Assembly: GCA_003211135.1 (NCBI GenBank)
Contig: QCTN01000002.1
Location: 1-64,000 of the forward strand
From: Prochlorococcus sp. AG-673-L20
GTDB lineage: Bacteria > Cyanobacteriota > Cyanobacteriia > PCC-6307 > Cyanobiaceae
Reading direction: 5' to 3'
DNA length: 64,000 bases
Shown here: piece after piece, positions 9,545-19,469 of the stretch
How the letters are laid out: each line of letters starts with the position of its first letter
How positions within the stretch are numbered: position 1 is the stretch's first letter
Made by a program: the position numbers and the translations under genes
The notes under the pieces: model-generated
What the model saw: only the letters and a program-made list of their open reading frames with translations
Databases searched by the model: none
What the model was told of the DNA's origin: nothing

Positions 9545-10291
9545 CTATTTACCGTCAAATGGAGATATATCAACTATCCTTTGAAAAAGATATCCTGTAC
9601 CTCTTGCTGTAAGAATCAATTCAGGATTTGCCGGATCAGCTTCCAATTTTGATCTTAATCTAGATATATGCACATCCACTACTCTTGTATCTACATGTCT
9701 TTCAGGAGTATAGCCCCAAACTTCTTTCAAAATCTCTCCTCTACTAAATGGCTCTCCTGATCGACTGACTAACAGTTCTAAAAGACTAAATTCCATCCCT
9801 GTTAACCTGATTCTTTCATCACTTTTGAAAACTTGTCTTCGATTTGTATCAATTTTAATATCCGTAACCAAAATTAAACCTGAATTTGGCATTCCAGGAA
9901 GTTGCTCTTTATCTATTCGTCTTAATACACACCTAATCCTAGCTTCTAATTCCTTTGGACTAAATGGTTTAACCACATAATCATCAGCGCCTAATTCTAA
10001 CCCTGTAATTCTATCTGCTACATCTCCTAAAGCAGTCAACATAACGATAGGTACATCTGAGTCTTTTCTTAATTCTTGACAGACTCCATATCCATCTAAT
10101 TTTGGCATCATTACATCGAGTACAACTAAGTCAGGATCATAATCTTTGAACAATTTTAATGCTTCTTTACCATCACAAGCAGTTACCACTTTGTAACCAA
10201 TCATTGAGAGACGAGTCTCGAGAATTCTTCTAATGCTTGCCTCATCATCAGCGACAAGTATTGTTTCTTTTGTTTGACTAGATACAGCCAT
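9545..10291 (-). CDS. rpaB: OmpR-family response regulator RpaB
   Basis: RpaB (Ycf27) is the essential cyanobacterial regulator of high-light and photosynthesis genes, acting with the histidine kinase NblS. Receiver domain residues 10-125 have the acidic pair D15/D16, phosphoacceptor D59 (VVLDVMMPKLDG) and K108 (VVKPFSP). A winged-helix DNA-binding domain fills residues ~145-240 (HVDTRVVDVHISRLRSKLE, GTGYLF). 248 residues, full length. No sensor kinase is nearby. It heads the plsX-fabH-fabD-plsC run with zero spacing to plsX, which could tie lipid synthesis expression to the rpaB promoter (inference). Confidence 0.95.
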   Translation of the reverse strand: MAVSSQTKETILVADDEASIRRILETRLSMIGYKVVTACDGKEALKLFKDYDPDLVVLDVMMPKLDGYGVCQELRKDSDVPIVMLTALGDVADRITGLELGADDYVVKPFSPKELEARIRCVLRRIDKEQLPGMPNSGLILVTDIKIDTNRRQVFKSDERIRLTGMEFSLLELLVSRSGEPFSRGEILKEVWGYTPERHVDTRVVDVHISRLRSKLEADPANPELILTARGTGYLFQRIVDISPFDGK

Positions 10292-10397
10292 TTGTTTCTA
10301 TTAGCTAATCAGTTAGAGAATTTATCTTTAACCCAATCTAACTTGTAGAGGGGCAAAATCCAAAACATCTCAGTTCCTCAATCTAATCAAAAATTAA

Positions 10398-11750
10398 ATG
10401 CCTAGTAAATTTTCGACTTTTATATGTCAAAATTGTGGATCTGAAACTTCTCAATATTTCGGCAGATGCGTAAATTGCAATGAATGGAATACGATCGTTG
10501 AAGAAAGAAAAAACTCTAGATCTAAAACAAATAATATTAATAAAATTAAAAAATCTAAGCTTTTTAATGAAATAGAAATAAATACTATATCAAGATTTAC
10601 GAGCGGTTTTAAAGAGTTTGACAGAGTACTCGGAGGTGGAATAGTACCAGGATCTATAGTTTTACTTGGGGGAGAACCAGGAATTGGTAAAAGTACAATA
10701 GTGCTTCAATCTGCAGGAAAAATATCCCTTAATGAAAAAGTTTTATATATCACTGCAGAAGAATCTTTAGAACAAGTAAAAATCAGATGGGAAAGATTGA
10801 ATCAAAACAGCCTCAATTTAAAAATTTATGCCGAAACCAATTTATCTTTAATTATCGAAGAAATTAAAAAAATAAAACCTAGTTTTGCGATTATTGATAG
10901 TATCCAAGCTATTAATAATGATCACATGGAAAGTTCTCCAGGATCCGTTTCCCAAGTAAGGAATTGTTCATCTGAACTTCAGAATCTTGCCAAAGAAAAT
11001 AATATAGCGCTTTTGATAATAGGTCACGTTACGAAAGATGGAACTCTTGCAGGTCCAAAAACTTTAGAACATTTAGTAGATGTGGTACTAAATTTTGAAG
11101 GAGATAATATTGCCTCTCATAGATTACTAAGAAGTGTAAAAAATAGGTTTGGGTCAACATTCGAAATTGGGATTTTCGAAATGTTAGAAAATGGTTTACG
11201 AGAAGTTATTAACCCTAGTTCAATATTCACAAATAAAGAAAATATATCTGGTGTCACAACCACTATCACTAATGAAGGATCGAGACCATTTGCAGTAGAT
11301 ATTCAGGCTTTAGTAAATAAAACTTTCTACAATAATCCTAGACGAACAACAACCGGAATTAGTATCAATAGACTACATCAGATATTAGCAGTAATTGAAA
11401 AACATGTTGGAATTAAATTATCAGAATATGACTGCTATATAGCAACAGGAGGAGGTTTTGAAATAAATGACCCATCTTCAGATTTAGGAGTTGCGATATC
11501 CATCTTATCAAGCTTAAAAAATATTCCACCGTTGATAAATTGTGCATTTATTGGCGAATTAGGTTTAAGTGGTCAGGTGAGGCAGGCAAGTAATCTTAGA
11601 GCCAAAGTTGATGAGGCGATTAGGCTTGGTATTAAAAACATCTTGATACCTAAAATTAATATTGAAATTAAAGATAGTTTTCAAAAACTAATCCATATAA
11701 AAGAAATAACAAATATCAATGAAGCTATGAATTATGCATTGAAAGAGTGA
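10398..11750 (+). CDS. radA: DNA repair protein RadA
   Basis: A RecA-related branch-migration helicase in homologous recombination. The N-terminal C4 zinc finger is C10, C13, C24, C27; Walker A is GGEPGIGKST (91-100); the diagnostic RadA motif KNRFG appears in SVKNRFGST; the C-terminal Lon-like domain includes GGGFEINDPSSDL. 450 residues, normal length. Divergent from rpaB across 106 bases and convergent with ycf3. Confidence 0.96.
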   Translation: MPSKFSTFICQNCGSETSQYFGRCVNCNEWNTIVEERKNSRSKTNNINKIKKSKLFNEIEINTISRFTSGFKEFDRVLGGGIVPGSIVLLGGEPGIGKSTIVLQSAGKISLNEKVLYITAEESLEQVKIRWERLNQNSLNLKIYAETNLSLIIEEIKKIKPSFAIIDSIQAINNDHMESSPGSVSQVRNCSSELQNLAKENNIALLIIGHVTKDGTLAGPKTLEHLVDVVLNFEGDNIASHRLLRSVKNRFGSTFEIGIFEMLENGLREVINPSSIFTNKENISGVTTTITNEGSRPFAVDIQALVNKTFYNNPRRTTTGISINRLHQILAVIEKHVGIKLSEYDCYIATGGGFEINDPSSDLGVAISILSSLKNIPPLINCAFIGELGLSGQVRQASNLRAKVDEAIRLGIKNILIPKINIEIKDSFQKLIHIKEITNINEAMNYALKE

Positions 11751-11762
11751 ATCTAAACAATT

Positions 11763-12284
11763 CTAGAGATAAATATCAATTGAACTTCTTCCAGAAGTTT
11801 TTAACCAATTTTCAATATCTAAGTATCCACCAGGATAAAGTCTTACGGCCTTAGACCAAACTTGCGCAGCCTTATCGAACCATATATCTCTTTGATCTAA
11901 ATCACCATTCTGTTCAGCATCCCTCCCCCTTTTTTCATAAATTAGACCTATATTCTTAAGGCAAGATGGCTGTTTTGGATTTTCAACTAAGGCCTTTTGA
12001 TAAGTTTCTATAGATCGATCTTCCTCTCCATTACTCATATAAATTATTGCCATATTCTTTAAAGTTTCTCCTCTATCAATTTTATTTTCTTCTAGTAATA
12101 AACTTTCGTTATAATATTCCAGAGCCTCTGAATAATCGCCATTATTTTGTGCAGCTAATCCATCTCTATAATATATGTAAGCTTTTTTTTCTTTATCTGC
12201 AATAGGCATTATTTTTACAATAGATTCAGCAATAACAGTAAAAGCTTTATCAATGAAATTGTCTCTGTTTTGATTATTAGGCAC
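11763..12284 (-). CDS. ycf3: Photosystem I assembly protein Ycf3
   Basis: A peripheral thylakoid TPR protein required for PSI assembly. The conserved start is [21 protein letters not shown] use the GTG at 12284 that immediately precedes it, giving 173 residues, rather than the ATG at 12314 ([10 protein letters not shown]), which adds ten residues outside the family. Three TPR units occupy residues ~35-150 ([49 protein letters not shown]). The C-terminus [11 protein letters not shown] is typical. Confidence 0.95.
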   Translation of the reverse strand: MPNNQNRDNFIDKAFTVIAESIVKIMPIADKEKKAYIYYRDGLAAQNNGDYSEALEYYNESLLLEENKIDRGETLKNMAIIYMSNGEEDRSIETYQKALVENPKQPSCLKNIGLIYEKRGRDAEQNGDLDQRDIWFDKAAQVWSKAVRLYPGGYLDIENWLKTSGRSSIDIYL

Positions 12285-12403
12285 TTTTTTGTGTAATAAA
12301 ATTAAATTAGTCAATAAACTATTAATTATTTAAAAAGTTTATAACATTTATTATTATAGTAATTAATAAAGATAAGCATTAATTTGCTTTCATAGCAAAA
12401 AAT

Positions 12404-14701
12404 ATGAATAGTATTCAATTAAATATTACCGGTATGAAATGTGGGGGTTGTGTTAATACCGTAGAAAATATATTAAAAAATACGGATGGGGTCGAAAATG
12501 TTTCTGTTAACTTACTAACTGAAAGTGCCTATTTTGAAATCAACAAAACAGTTCCAAACATTGATCAGGTTTTAGAAAACCTCAAACAAAGCGGCTTTCC
12601 TTCAAAAATTTACATAAATGATTTTTCAAAAAAAGTAAATAAAGTTCAATTAGAAAAAAAAAAGAAATGGATTAATCAATGGAAAAAACTTAACTTTGCA
12701 CTATTACTTCTATTGTTTTCAGGATTAGGGCATTTAGCAGAGGGAGATTATTTAAATTTACCAATATTAGGAAATTTATTTTTTCATTCTGTACTAGCCA
12801 CATTAGCTTTATTCTTTCCTGGAAGAGAAATTGTAATCAAAGGATTCAAATCATTTATTAATAATCGACCAGATATGGATTCTTTAGTAGCTCTGGGAGT
12901 AACTAGTGCTTATACAACAAGTCTATTATCATTAATATTTCCTTCTACTGGTTTTCCCTGTTTTTTTAATGAACCAGTCATGTTATTAGGGTTTATACTT
13001 ATTGGACGTTTTTTAGAAGAAAGAGCAAAGTATCAAACTGGTTCTTCAATTGGAGAATTATTAGATCTCCAACCGGAAATGGCAAATCTTTGTATAGAAG
13101 CAAATAAAGTTAAATCAGTCAGAGTACATTCTTTAAAAATAGAAGATGAAATTCAATTATTAGCTGGAGATCGTGTACCTGCTGACTGCATTGTTATTAA
13201 TGGAAATTCGTCTGTAGATGTTTCTCATATTACAGGTGAATCTAAACCCATAAGTGTTCACCCTGGTGAACATTTACTTAATGGCTCGTTAAATTTAATT
13301 TCCACTTTAAGACTAAAGGTTATCAAAGTGGGAGACGAAACTTCTCTAGCAAAACTGGTTAATCTTATCGAATCAGTTCAATCTAAAAAACCTCCTATTC
13401 AGAGAATCGCTGATCAAATTGCGGGGAAATTTACATACTTCGTACTCTTTATTGCAACTTCAAGCTTCTTTTTTTGGTGGAAAGGGGCAAAACAAATTTG
13501 GCCCGATTTGTTAATAAACAATCATCATGGATTGATAACAACCTCTAACCATACTTTACATAATTCATTAGGTAGTAATGCAGAAAATTTTTTAACTTTA
13601 GCCATTCAACTCTCAATTGCTGTTTTAGTAATTGCCTGTCCTTGCGCATTAGGTCTTGCTACTCCAACTGTCATAACTGTTGCTTCAGGTAAAGCTGCAA
13701 AAAAAGGCGTTTTATTTAAAGGCGGAGACAAAATAGAAATGGCATCAAAAATTAATCATATTATTTTTGATAAAACAGGGACACTGACTAAAGGAAAACC
13801 TTACATAATCGATTATTTAAATACTGCTGATAAACTATTTCTATTAAAAATATCTGCAAGTTTAGAAAGTCAAAGCCGTCATCCCATAGCAAGTGCATTA
13901 GTTAATGAAGCCAAAAAACAAAATCTTAGCTTGCTAAAAATCAAAAACATCAATACAGAATCTGGTAGAGGTATATCAGGAGAACTTGATTCAATTGATG
14001 GGGTAATCAATATTGGAAGTGTTGAATGGTTGCAAAGCAAAGGAATAATAATTAATAGTAATTCAAAAAAAATATTAGATAATGAAGAAAACAAATCCCA
14101 TTCGGTTGTTGGAGTATGTATAAATAATAAATTACTAGGATTTATTTTATTAGGTGACTTATTGAGAGAAGACTCTATTAGTTCTGTGCAAAAATTAAGA
14201 GAGGATAATTATAATATTAATATTTTAAGCGGAGATAGAAAGGAAACTGTTGTTGAATTGGCCAAGAAATTGAATAGTCCAGAAGTTGAAATAAAATGGG
14301 ATCTTCTTCCAGAAATGAAATTAAAAATAATTGAAAAGTTAAAAAAGAATAATAAAGTTGCAATGATTGGAGATGGAATAAATGATGCACCTGCTTTGGC
14401 AGCTTCAAATTTAGGAATAGCAGTTGGTTCAGGTACCCAGATTGCTAAAGCAAATGCAGATGTTGTTTTAATGGGTGATCAGTTATCTGGATTACCTTAT
14501 GCACTTAGTCTTGCAAAAAGCACAATAGGAAAAATTAAACAAAATCTATTATGGGCTTTTGGCTATAACTTGATTGCAATTCCAATAGCTGGAGGTATTT
14601 TATTTCCAAAATATGGCATTCTTCTAACACCATCAATTGCAGCATTATTGATGGCAACAAGTTCAATAACCGTTGTTATAAATGCTTTATCTTTAGAATA
14701 A
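12404..14701 (+). CDS. Copper-transporting P1B-type ATPase
   Basis: A heavy-metal P-type ATPase, 765 residues. The N-terminal HMA domain has GMKCGGC (C13, C16). The membrane ion site is CPC (C412-P413-C414 in IACPCALGLATP), the mark of Cu+ transporters. The phosphorylation Asp is D456 (FDKTGTLTKG); the HP locus (SRHPIASA), TGE (ITGES) and hinge GDGINDAP are all present. Cyanobacteria often have CtaA (plasma membrane import) and PacS (thylakoid import toward plastocyanin); I cannot say which this is, so no symbol is given. tmk starts on the base after its stop. Confidence 0.93.
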   Translation: MNSIQLNITGMKCGGCVNTVENILKNTDGVENVSVNLLTESAYFEINKTVPNIDQVLENLKQSGFPSKIYINDFSKKVNKVQLEKKKKWINQWKKLNFALLLLLFSGLGHLAEGDYLNLPILGNLFFHSVLATLALFFPGREIVIKGFKSFINNRPDMDSLVALGVTSAYTTSLLSLIFPSTGFPCFFNEPVMLLGFILIGRFLEERAKYQTGSSIGELLDLQPEMANLCIEANKVKSVRVHSLKIEDEIQLLAGDRVPADCIVINGNSSVDVSHITGESKPISVHPGEHLLNGSLNLISTLRLKVIKVGDETSLAKLVNLIESVQSKKPPIQRIADQIAGKFTYFVLFIATSSFFFWWKGAKQIWPDLLINNHHGLITTSNHTLHNSLGSNAENFLTLAIQLSIAVLVIACPCALGLATPTVITVASGKAAKKGVLFKGGDKIEMASKINHIIFDKTGTLTKGKPYIIDYLNTADKLFLLKISASLESQSRHPIASALVNEAKKQNLSLLKIKNINTESGRGISGELDSIDGVINIGSVEWLQSKGIIINSNSKKILDNEENKSHSVVGVCINNKLLGFILLGDLLREDSISSVQKLREDNYNINILSGDRKETVVELAKKLNSPEVEIKWDLLPEMKLKIIEKLKKNNKVAMIGDGINDAPALAASNLGIAVGSGTQIAKANADVVLMGDQLSGLPYALSLAKSTIGKIKQNLLWAFGYNLIAIPIAGGILFPKYGILLTPSIAALLMATSSITVVINALSLE

Positions 14702-15346
14702 ATGAGAGGTAAATTTATTGTTATCGAAGGAATTGATGGTTGCGGCAAGACGACCCAAATTGATAAAATTTCTAGATGGATACCATCAAGTGGTCTTTTG
14801 AGGGGAAATTCAAAATTAGTAAAAACCAGAGAACCTGGAGGAAGCTTATTAGGAAAAAAAATTAGAAATCTAATACTTGACAATAATAAAGATAATAAAC
14901 CCTCTTCACTAGCTGAATTATTGCTTTATTCTGCCGATAGGGCAGAACATATTGCCAAAACTATATCACCTGCTTTAGAAAATCAAGACTGGGTAATTAG
15001 CGATAGATTTTGTGACTCTACACTTGCTTATCAAGGTTATGGTAGAAATATAAATTTGGATATTATAAAAAATATCGAATCTATTGTTTGTCAAGGAGAG
15101 TCTCCAGACCTGACTATTTTTCTTGAAATTTCAGCAGAAGAGAGTGTTTTACGAAGGGAAAATTTTATTCCAGATAGGATAGAATCTGAAGGAATAAAAT
15201 TTCTAGAAAAAGTTAATGAAGGTTTTAAGTTGATCGCCAAAGAAAAAAATTGGACAATAATATCTGCTGAACAAGATATTAAAAGTATTTCTAATGAAAT
15301 AAAAGAAACCTTACTAAAAAAGTTTTCTCAAGTGAATAATGATTGA
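14702..15346 (+). CDS. tmk: Thymidylate kinase
   Basis: Phosphorylates dTMP to dTDP. P-loop [11 protein letters not shown] at residues 9-19; the DR(Y/F) motif appears as [17 protein letters not shown]; the dTMP-binding REPGGS segment follows LVKTREPGG. 214 residues, full length. Starts directly after the copper ATPase stop and overlaps holB by 8 bases; a tmk-holB pair is a widespread bacterial arrangement. Confidence 0.96.
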   Translation: MRGKFIVIEGIDGCGKTTQIDKISRWIPSSGLLRGNSKLVKTREPGGSLLGKKIRNLILDNNKDNKPSSLAELLLYSADRAEHIAKTISPALENQDWVISDRFCDSTLAYQGYGRNINLDIIKNIESIVCQGESPDLTIFLEISAEESVLRRENFIPDRIESEGIKFLEKVNEGFKLIAKEKNWTIISAEQDIKSISNEIKETLLKKFSQVNND

Positions 15347-16298
15347 TCTTAAAACTGATAGTCTTTTAATTAATAGAGAAGTTTATGAAAATCTAGAAAG
15401 TATAATTAGGAGAAAAGCATTCTCCAACGGTTATATATTTTATGGTCCTGAAGGTATAGGGAAAAAACAAACTGCTATAAAATTTATTCAAGAAATATTC
15501 GATAAATATTCGTCTAATTCAAATATTGAAAAAAAAATCATAGATAAAAACCACCCTGATTTTTTATTAATTGAGCCAACCTATTTTTTTAAAGGTAATC
15601 TTATAAATCGTTCAGAAGCTGAACCTTCAAAAAATAATAAAGGAATAATAAGAATAGAGCAAATTAGAAATTTAAAGACTTTTCTAGGTCAAAAATCTAT
15701 TGAATCAGGGGGGAAAATTGTATTAATTGATGATGCTCACCTTTTAAATGAAGCTTCATCAAATTGTCTCTTAAAGACATTAGAGGAGCCTACTAACGGT
15801 ATATTTATTCTTTTAACTTCTAGGCTTAACTTACTTTTAGATACAATCATCTCAAGATGTCAACTTATAAGATTTAAATCTTTTTCATATAAACAACTTG
15901 AGATTTTCATAAGAAATAATTTAGATTCTTCAGTTTTGGATATTTATGAAGGAATAAATTTAAAAGATTTTATTACTACAGCAAATGGATCTCCAGGAAA
16001 AATACTAAAAGATATAAAACATTGGAATGAATTACCAAATGAAATCAAAGAAAACTTTGACTTTCCATTGAGTGATAATTTAGAAATACTAAAATTTGCA
16101 AAAATAATATCTGAAGGAATAGACATTGATCAACAAATATTTTTAATAAATTTAGTTCAAAAAAAATGTTGGGCAAAAACAAAAAATAAAAAGATTGTCA
16201 AAAAATTAGAAGACCTGAAAGTACACCTCTTAGGTTTTGTACAACCCAGACTGGCTTGGGAAGTAACTTTATTAAAAATTGCAATTGAAGATTTATAA
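15339..16298 (+). CDS. holB: DNA polymerase III delta' subunit
   Basis: Clamp-loader subunit with the AAA+ fold. P-loop-like GPEGIGKKQ at residues 36-44; the segment [25 protein letters not shown] is the family's Walker B/sensor 1 region with the SRC-like motif in ISRCQLIRF. The usual zinc-binding Cys cluster after the P-loop is missing: residues 55-95 have no Cys. 319 residues. Overlaps tmk by 8 bases, consistent with coupling. Confidence 0.9.
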   Translation: MIDLKTDSLLINREVYENLESIIRRKAFSNGYIFYGPEGIGKKQTAIKFIQEIFDKYSSNSNIEKKIIDKNHPDFLLIEPTYFFKGNLINRSEAEPSKNNKGIIRIEQIRNLKTFLGQKSIESGGKIVLIDDAHLLNEASSNCLLKTLEEPTNGIFILLTSRLNLLLDTIISRCQLIRFKSFSYKQLEIFIRNNLDSSVLDIYEGINLKDFITTANGSPGKILKDIKHWNELPNEIKENFDFPLSDNLEILKFAKIISEGIDIDQQIFLINLVQKKCWAKTKNKKIVKKLEDLKVHLLGFVQPRLAWEVTLLKIAIEDL

Positions 16299-16326
16299 AG
16301 TCACTCAAATACTCTTTTGATTAAGT

Positions 16327-17082
16327 TTAATTTGTAGATTCTGCAAACTCTTGCATTCCATTATCAACTTGAGCTTCTACAGGCAATTCAAGACAATATC
16401 CTGCCCCATAAACAGTTTTTATATATTTTGGCTTGCGAGGGTCAGGTTCTAATTTTGTTCTTAAGTGTCTAACGTGAACTCTAATTGTCTCAATATCATC
16501 ATCAGGTTCGTAACCCCATACTTCTTTTAATATCAATGCTGGAGAGACTGTTTGACCATGTCTTTGTAGTAAACAGTGCAGTAGTTCAAATTCTAAATGA
16601 GTGAGTCTAATGGCAGATTCGAACCAAATAGCTTCAAATCTTTCCGGGACAAGAGTAAGGGGTCCATAATTTAAAATTTCTTGTTCATTAGTTGAATTTA
16701 ATTGTGCTCTATTAGTTCTTCTCAATAAAGCTTTAATACGAACATATAATTCTTCTAAATCAAATGGTTTTGTAATGTAATCATCAGCACCTGAGTTAAA
16801 ACCAGTCACTTTATCTTTGAGACCACCCAAAGCTGTAATCATTAATATAGGAATATTTGAAGTTCTTTCATCTCTTCTAAGTCTTTGGCATAATGTCAAA
16901 CCATCAACACTAGGTAACATTAAATCAAGAAGAATTAAATCAGGAGAATATTGAAGAGCTAAAGCCTGACCTTTAATACCATCTTCAGCTTTTTGAACAT
17001 CAAAACCAGAATGTTCAAGATGTCCAGATACCAATTCACGCATATCACGATCATCTTCTATCAAAAGGATTGAAATTTTCAT
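16327..17082 (-). CDS. rpaA: OmpR-family response regulator RpaA
   Basis: RpaA is the master transcription factor of circadian output, phosphorylated by SasA and dephosphorylated by CikA in other cyanobacteria. The receiver has D10/D11, phosphoacceptor D53 ([13 protein letters not shown]) and [13 protein letters not shown]; the winged-helix output domain ends GAGYCLELP. 251 residues. The segment [20 protein letters not shown] and [17 protein letters not shown] distinguish it from RpaB. It faces a 423-bp upstream gap. Confidence 0.94.
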   Translation of the reverse strand: MKISILLIEDDRDMRELVSGHLEHSGFDVQKAEDGIKGQALALQYSPDLILLDLMLPSVDGLTLCQRLRRDERTSNIPILMITALGGLKDKVTGFNSGADDYITKPFDLEELYVRIKALLRRTNRAQLNSTNEQEILNYGPLTLVPERFEAIWFESAIRLTHLEFELLHCLLQRHGQTVSPALILKEVWGYEPDDDIETIRVHVRHLRTKLEPDPRKPKYIKTVYGAGYCLELPVEAQVDNGMQEFAESTN

Positions 17083-17505
17083 ATCTAACGGATTATTAAA
17101 CCAAAATTAAGATTTTGTATAATGATTCTCTCAACAATTTGCATTTATTGCAGACTTAGATTAAAAACTCATATAAGTTAATGTAATAAAAAAACTAATA
17201 ACATCAAGCGATTAGACGAAAATATAAGATTTAAAGACAATATAAATTTTATAAATTCTTTCGATTTGCTTAATAATTTCTTAATAATTTAATATAAATC
17301 CATGTAAAATTTCAGGGTAATCCTAATCAAAATATAAGATTCATATATGAAAGTATTGAACTAACATAATTATTGACCATCCAAATTAAATCTTTTGTTT
17401 TTAAAATAAATTTTTTTTCGTAGAATAATATGTAAAATTATTTAGTAACTGGAAATCTTTTCAGATGCTAATGATTAACTTTATTATAAAAAAAACTGAA
17501 TATTA
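17083..17505. other. 423-bp gap upstream of rpaA without a recognisable gene
   Basis: Extremely AT-rich with stops in all frames; I see no ORF with coding character and no tRNA. A rightward -10-like TATAAT sits at 17118-17123, so a small RNA or a long leader for the gene at 17506 is possible but unsupported. The rpaA promoter should lie in the first ~100 bases on the minus strand. Several near-repeats of TTAATAATTTxxTTAATAATTTAATAT occur around 17270-17292. Confidence 0.5.
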
Positions 17506-17865
17506 ATGAAAAAGAAATCTATTACTTACACCGATTTATCTAAAAAGCAGTTACAACATCTCAAAGAACTTTATATTCAAAAAAAAGTTGAATGCATGAG
17601 CCATAAAGAGTTAAAAGAATTTGTTTTAGAAATAATTAGCCATCAGATAAACGACACAATTGGAAAAGAGGAGGAAATGGAAGCATGGATGGAAATGTCT
17701 AAATTTTATGGAGATCAATTTGAGATTATAATTTTGGAGATTCAACAAAAATTTACAAACAACGAAAACTTACAAGATTTTGAAGAAGATTCAAAAGAGC
17801 ATAGATTAGAGTTGCTTGAAAAAAATAATATCGAACAGAGTAAACAAGATATGTGGGATGATTAA
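17506..17865 (+). CDS. Hypothetical protein, acidic and helical
   Basis: 119 residues with no signal peptide or membrane segment. Charged and probably all-helical: a first block LSKKQLQHLKELYIQKKVECMSH followed by HKELKEFVLEIISHQIN, then GKEEEMEAWMEM and a very acidic tail ending DMWDD. The first half resembles short proteins that recur in Prochlorococcus genomes near variable sites, but I cannot name a characterised family. It lies in the sparse stretch between rpaA and tRNA-Asn. Confidence 0.7.
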   Translation: MKKKSITYTDLSKKQLQHLKELYIQKKVECMSHKELKEFVLEIISHQINDTIGKEEEMEAWMEMSKFYGDQFEIIILEIQQKFTNNENLQDFEEDSKEHRLELLEKNNIEQSKQDMWDD

Positions 17866-18117
17866 CTCATTAAAAGTAGGTTATGAGGTGCTTTTAAAAT
17901 TTTTCCCTTTAGTTAGTTGTATTTTCAATAAAAAACAGAACCAAAGTGTTAAATATTAGACAAATTTTAGAGAATGAAATTAAACCTACCTTTAACATTT
18001 CATAAAAAGTACTAGCGGAAAAAGATAATTTCTCCAGCATATAACCCCCACTGTTTTTAAATTGAATAAAAACGATTTTTCAAAAAACTATTGAGGTATG
18101 TCTATCCAAAGTTTTAG

Positions 18118-18123
18118 TATAAT
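18118..18123 (+). promoter_or_regulatory. -10 element for the secreted hypothetical at 18152
   Basis: A perfect TATAAT lies 28 bases before the ATG at 18152. It is downstream of the ORF-track ATG at 18098, so a transcript from it could only use the ATG at 18152. No convincing -35 box is seen. Confidence 0.45.
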
Positions 18124-18151
18124 ATATTTATTAAATTTTAAATTAATCACC

Positions 18152-18451
18152 ATGATTAATAACTTTCACAAAGTAATTTTTTTCGTTTTATTAGGTTCTC
18201 TTAATCCAATTATCAACACTCAACAAGTTAAGGCGAATAGCGATCAATGGCAAGTTCATGAATGTCAATCAGATACTGATACAGATAATAATTCTGTTAT
18301 TGTCTGTGATGATGGGCAATCAATAGGAGTTTTTTGGAATGATGGATCATACGTAAATGGATATTGCGACAGTCAATCTTATGAGGTTGATTATGAAGGT
18401 TTATCTAAAAGAAGTGCAATATCTTGGGTAAATTATTTCTGCGACTATTAA
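18152..18451 (+). CDS. Small secreted Cys-containing hypothetical protein
   Basis: 99 residues from the ATG at 18152. A signal peptide covers about residues 1-29 (hydrophobic VIFFVLLGSL, then a polar region ending VKANS). The mature part is short and acidic with four Cys (HECQSD, VIVCDDG, GYCDSQ, YFCDY), enough for two disulfides, and three Trp. The longer ORF-track start puts another hydrophobic stretch ahead of the signal and precedes the -10 box, so I reject it. No family recognised. A VKOR-thioredoxin enzyme elsewhere in the window could oxidise such proteins. Confidence 0.65.
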   Translation: MINNFHKVIFFVLLGSLNPIINTQQVKANSDQWQVHECQSDTDTDNNSVIVCDDGQSIGVFWNDGSYVNGYCDSQSYEVDYEGLSKRSAISWVNYFCDY

Positions 18452-18465
18452 ATCAAAAGAATTTA

Positions 18466-18543
18466 TAGTAAAAAAACTCCAAGTAGAATGACTTTGCATG
18501 AGGTTAGTTGAAGTCTGTTGACATTAATTGAACTCCCCAGGCG
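18466..18543 (-). repeat. Decayed copy of tRNA-Asn 3' end and its terminator (att-like)
   Basis: 78 bases align without gaps to 19282-19359 at about 66 identical positions. The match covers the last 11 bases of tRNA-Asn (CTCCCCAGGCG here, CTCCCCGGGCG in the tRNA) plus the whole downstream terminator region. In this copy the terminator stem has lost pairing at several positions. Similarity stops abruptly inside the tRNA sequence. Together the copies bracket the zinc-ribbon gene, as attachment-site repeats do. Confidence 0.75.
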
Positions 18544-18606
18544 TAAATAAAATAAGATAAAAATTTTAATGATATGTTGTTTACAACTTTTAAAAGTATT
18601 CGTTAA

Positions 18607-19275
18607 GTGTTTTGCAGTGAATGTGGCAAGGAAATAAAAGATAATGCCAAATTCTGCAGTTCTTGTAGTGCCAATCAAACCTTAACTAATAGTGATCAAA
18701 GTAAATCTAATTTAAAAAATGATTCTAAAAACTTAATTTATGATGGTTTTAAAAGAATAAAAGAATATCAAATACAAGAATTTAAAGATTTAAAAAAAGA
18801 TGAGATTAAAAAAATAATTCTCAATGAAATTAATTTAACCTCTGCTGAAGAGGCAGAAAAATCTTATTTTTTAAAAAATATAATTCTCCAAAGATTTATT
18901 AATAACGAATACGAAGGAAAAGAGGGGAAACTATATGAGGATTTAATTTTTAAAAACTTCTCAAAAGAAATGAAAAAATTAATCACAAAGAAATTAACAG
19001 GAAAAGATAAAGAACCCAGTACGATGGAAAAAGTTTTTGGATTTTTACTTGGAATATGGATTATTAACACCTTTCTTGCAAATATTATCTTTGTTGGGTT
19101 TGCGAAAGAAGGTTGGTATATTCCTGGAATTTCAGACATAACTCCAGTGATTGTTATGGAAAAATATATATTTAGTGACAAAACAGAAATTAGATTGGGA
19201 ACTCAAGCAGAAATATGGAGATTAAACAGGACAAAAAGAATAATTAAAGAGGGCATCGATTATCTTCTTAAATAA
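18607..19275 (+). CDS. Zinc-ribbon hypothetical protein with a C-terminal membrane segment
   Basis: 222 residues starting with GTG; the zinc ribbon CSECG...FCSSC (Cys at 3, 6, 17, 20) begins at residue 3, so no later start is plausible. Residues 35-130 are charged and helical (KRIKEYQIQEFKDLKKDEIKK), followed by one hydrophobic stretch (FLLGIWIINTFLANIIFVGF, about 144-163) and a short C-terminal domain. No characterised family recognised; the zinc ribbon is a generic DUF-type module. It is the only gene between tRNA-Asn and the degenerate copy of the tRNA 3' end, suggesting acquisition by integration. Confidence 0.75.
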   Translation: MFCSECGKEIKDNAKFCSSCSANQTLTNSDQSKSNLKNDSKNLIYDGFKRIKEYQIQEFKDLKKDEIKKIILNEINLTSAEEAEKSYFLKNIILQRFINNEYEGKEGKLYEDLIFKNFSKEMKKLITKKLTGKDKEPSTMEKVFGFLLGIWIINTFLANIIFVGFAKEGWYIPGISDITPVIVMEKYIFSDKTEIRLGTQAEIWRLNRTKRIIKEGIDYLLK

Positions 19276-19281
19276 TTTACC

Positions 19282-19348
19282 TATTAAAAAAACTCCAAGT
19301 GTCATGACATAGCATGACGTTACTTGAAGTCTCTTGACGTTTATTGAA

Positions 19349-19359
<11 letters not shown>
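19282..19359 (-). repeat. Intact partner of the tRNA-Asn 3'-end direct repeat
   Basis: Partner of 18466-18543, same orientation, offset 816 bases. It contains the 3'-terminal 11 bases of tRNA-Asn and the terminator. Because this copy is attached to a functional tRNA and has the better hairpin, it is the conserved one. Confidence 0.75.
19286..19330 (-). terminator. Intrinsic terminator of tRNA-Asn
   Basis: Read on the minus strand: ACTTCAAGT, bulge AAC, GTCATG, loop CTATGT, CATGAC, ACTTGGAGT, then seven T. Both stem parts pair completely (one G-T pair). It begins 18 bases past the tRNA discriminator base. Confidence 0.8.
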
Positions 19360-19420
<61 letters not shown>

Positions 19421-19469
19421 ATATATAAAAATTTAACTCTTACATGTACCTTATGACAAGGGGTAGGCA

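Noticed and set aside
9201-9584. 127-codon plus-strand ORF
   Set aside because: It is the antisense of the PlsX repeat region; its low-complexity Ala/Thr/Leu sequence is a shadow of the repeats.
17083-17505. A small RNA in the rpaA upstream gap
   Set aside because: A -10-like site exists but no stable hairpin with a T-run could be found by eye, so no RNA is called.
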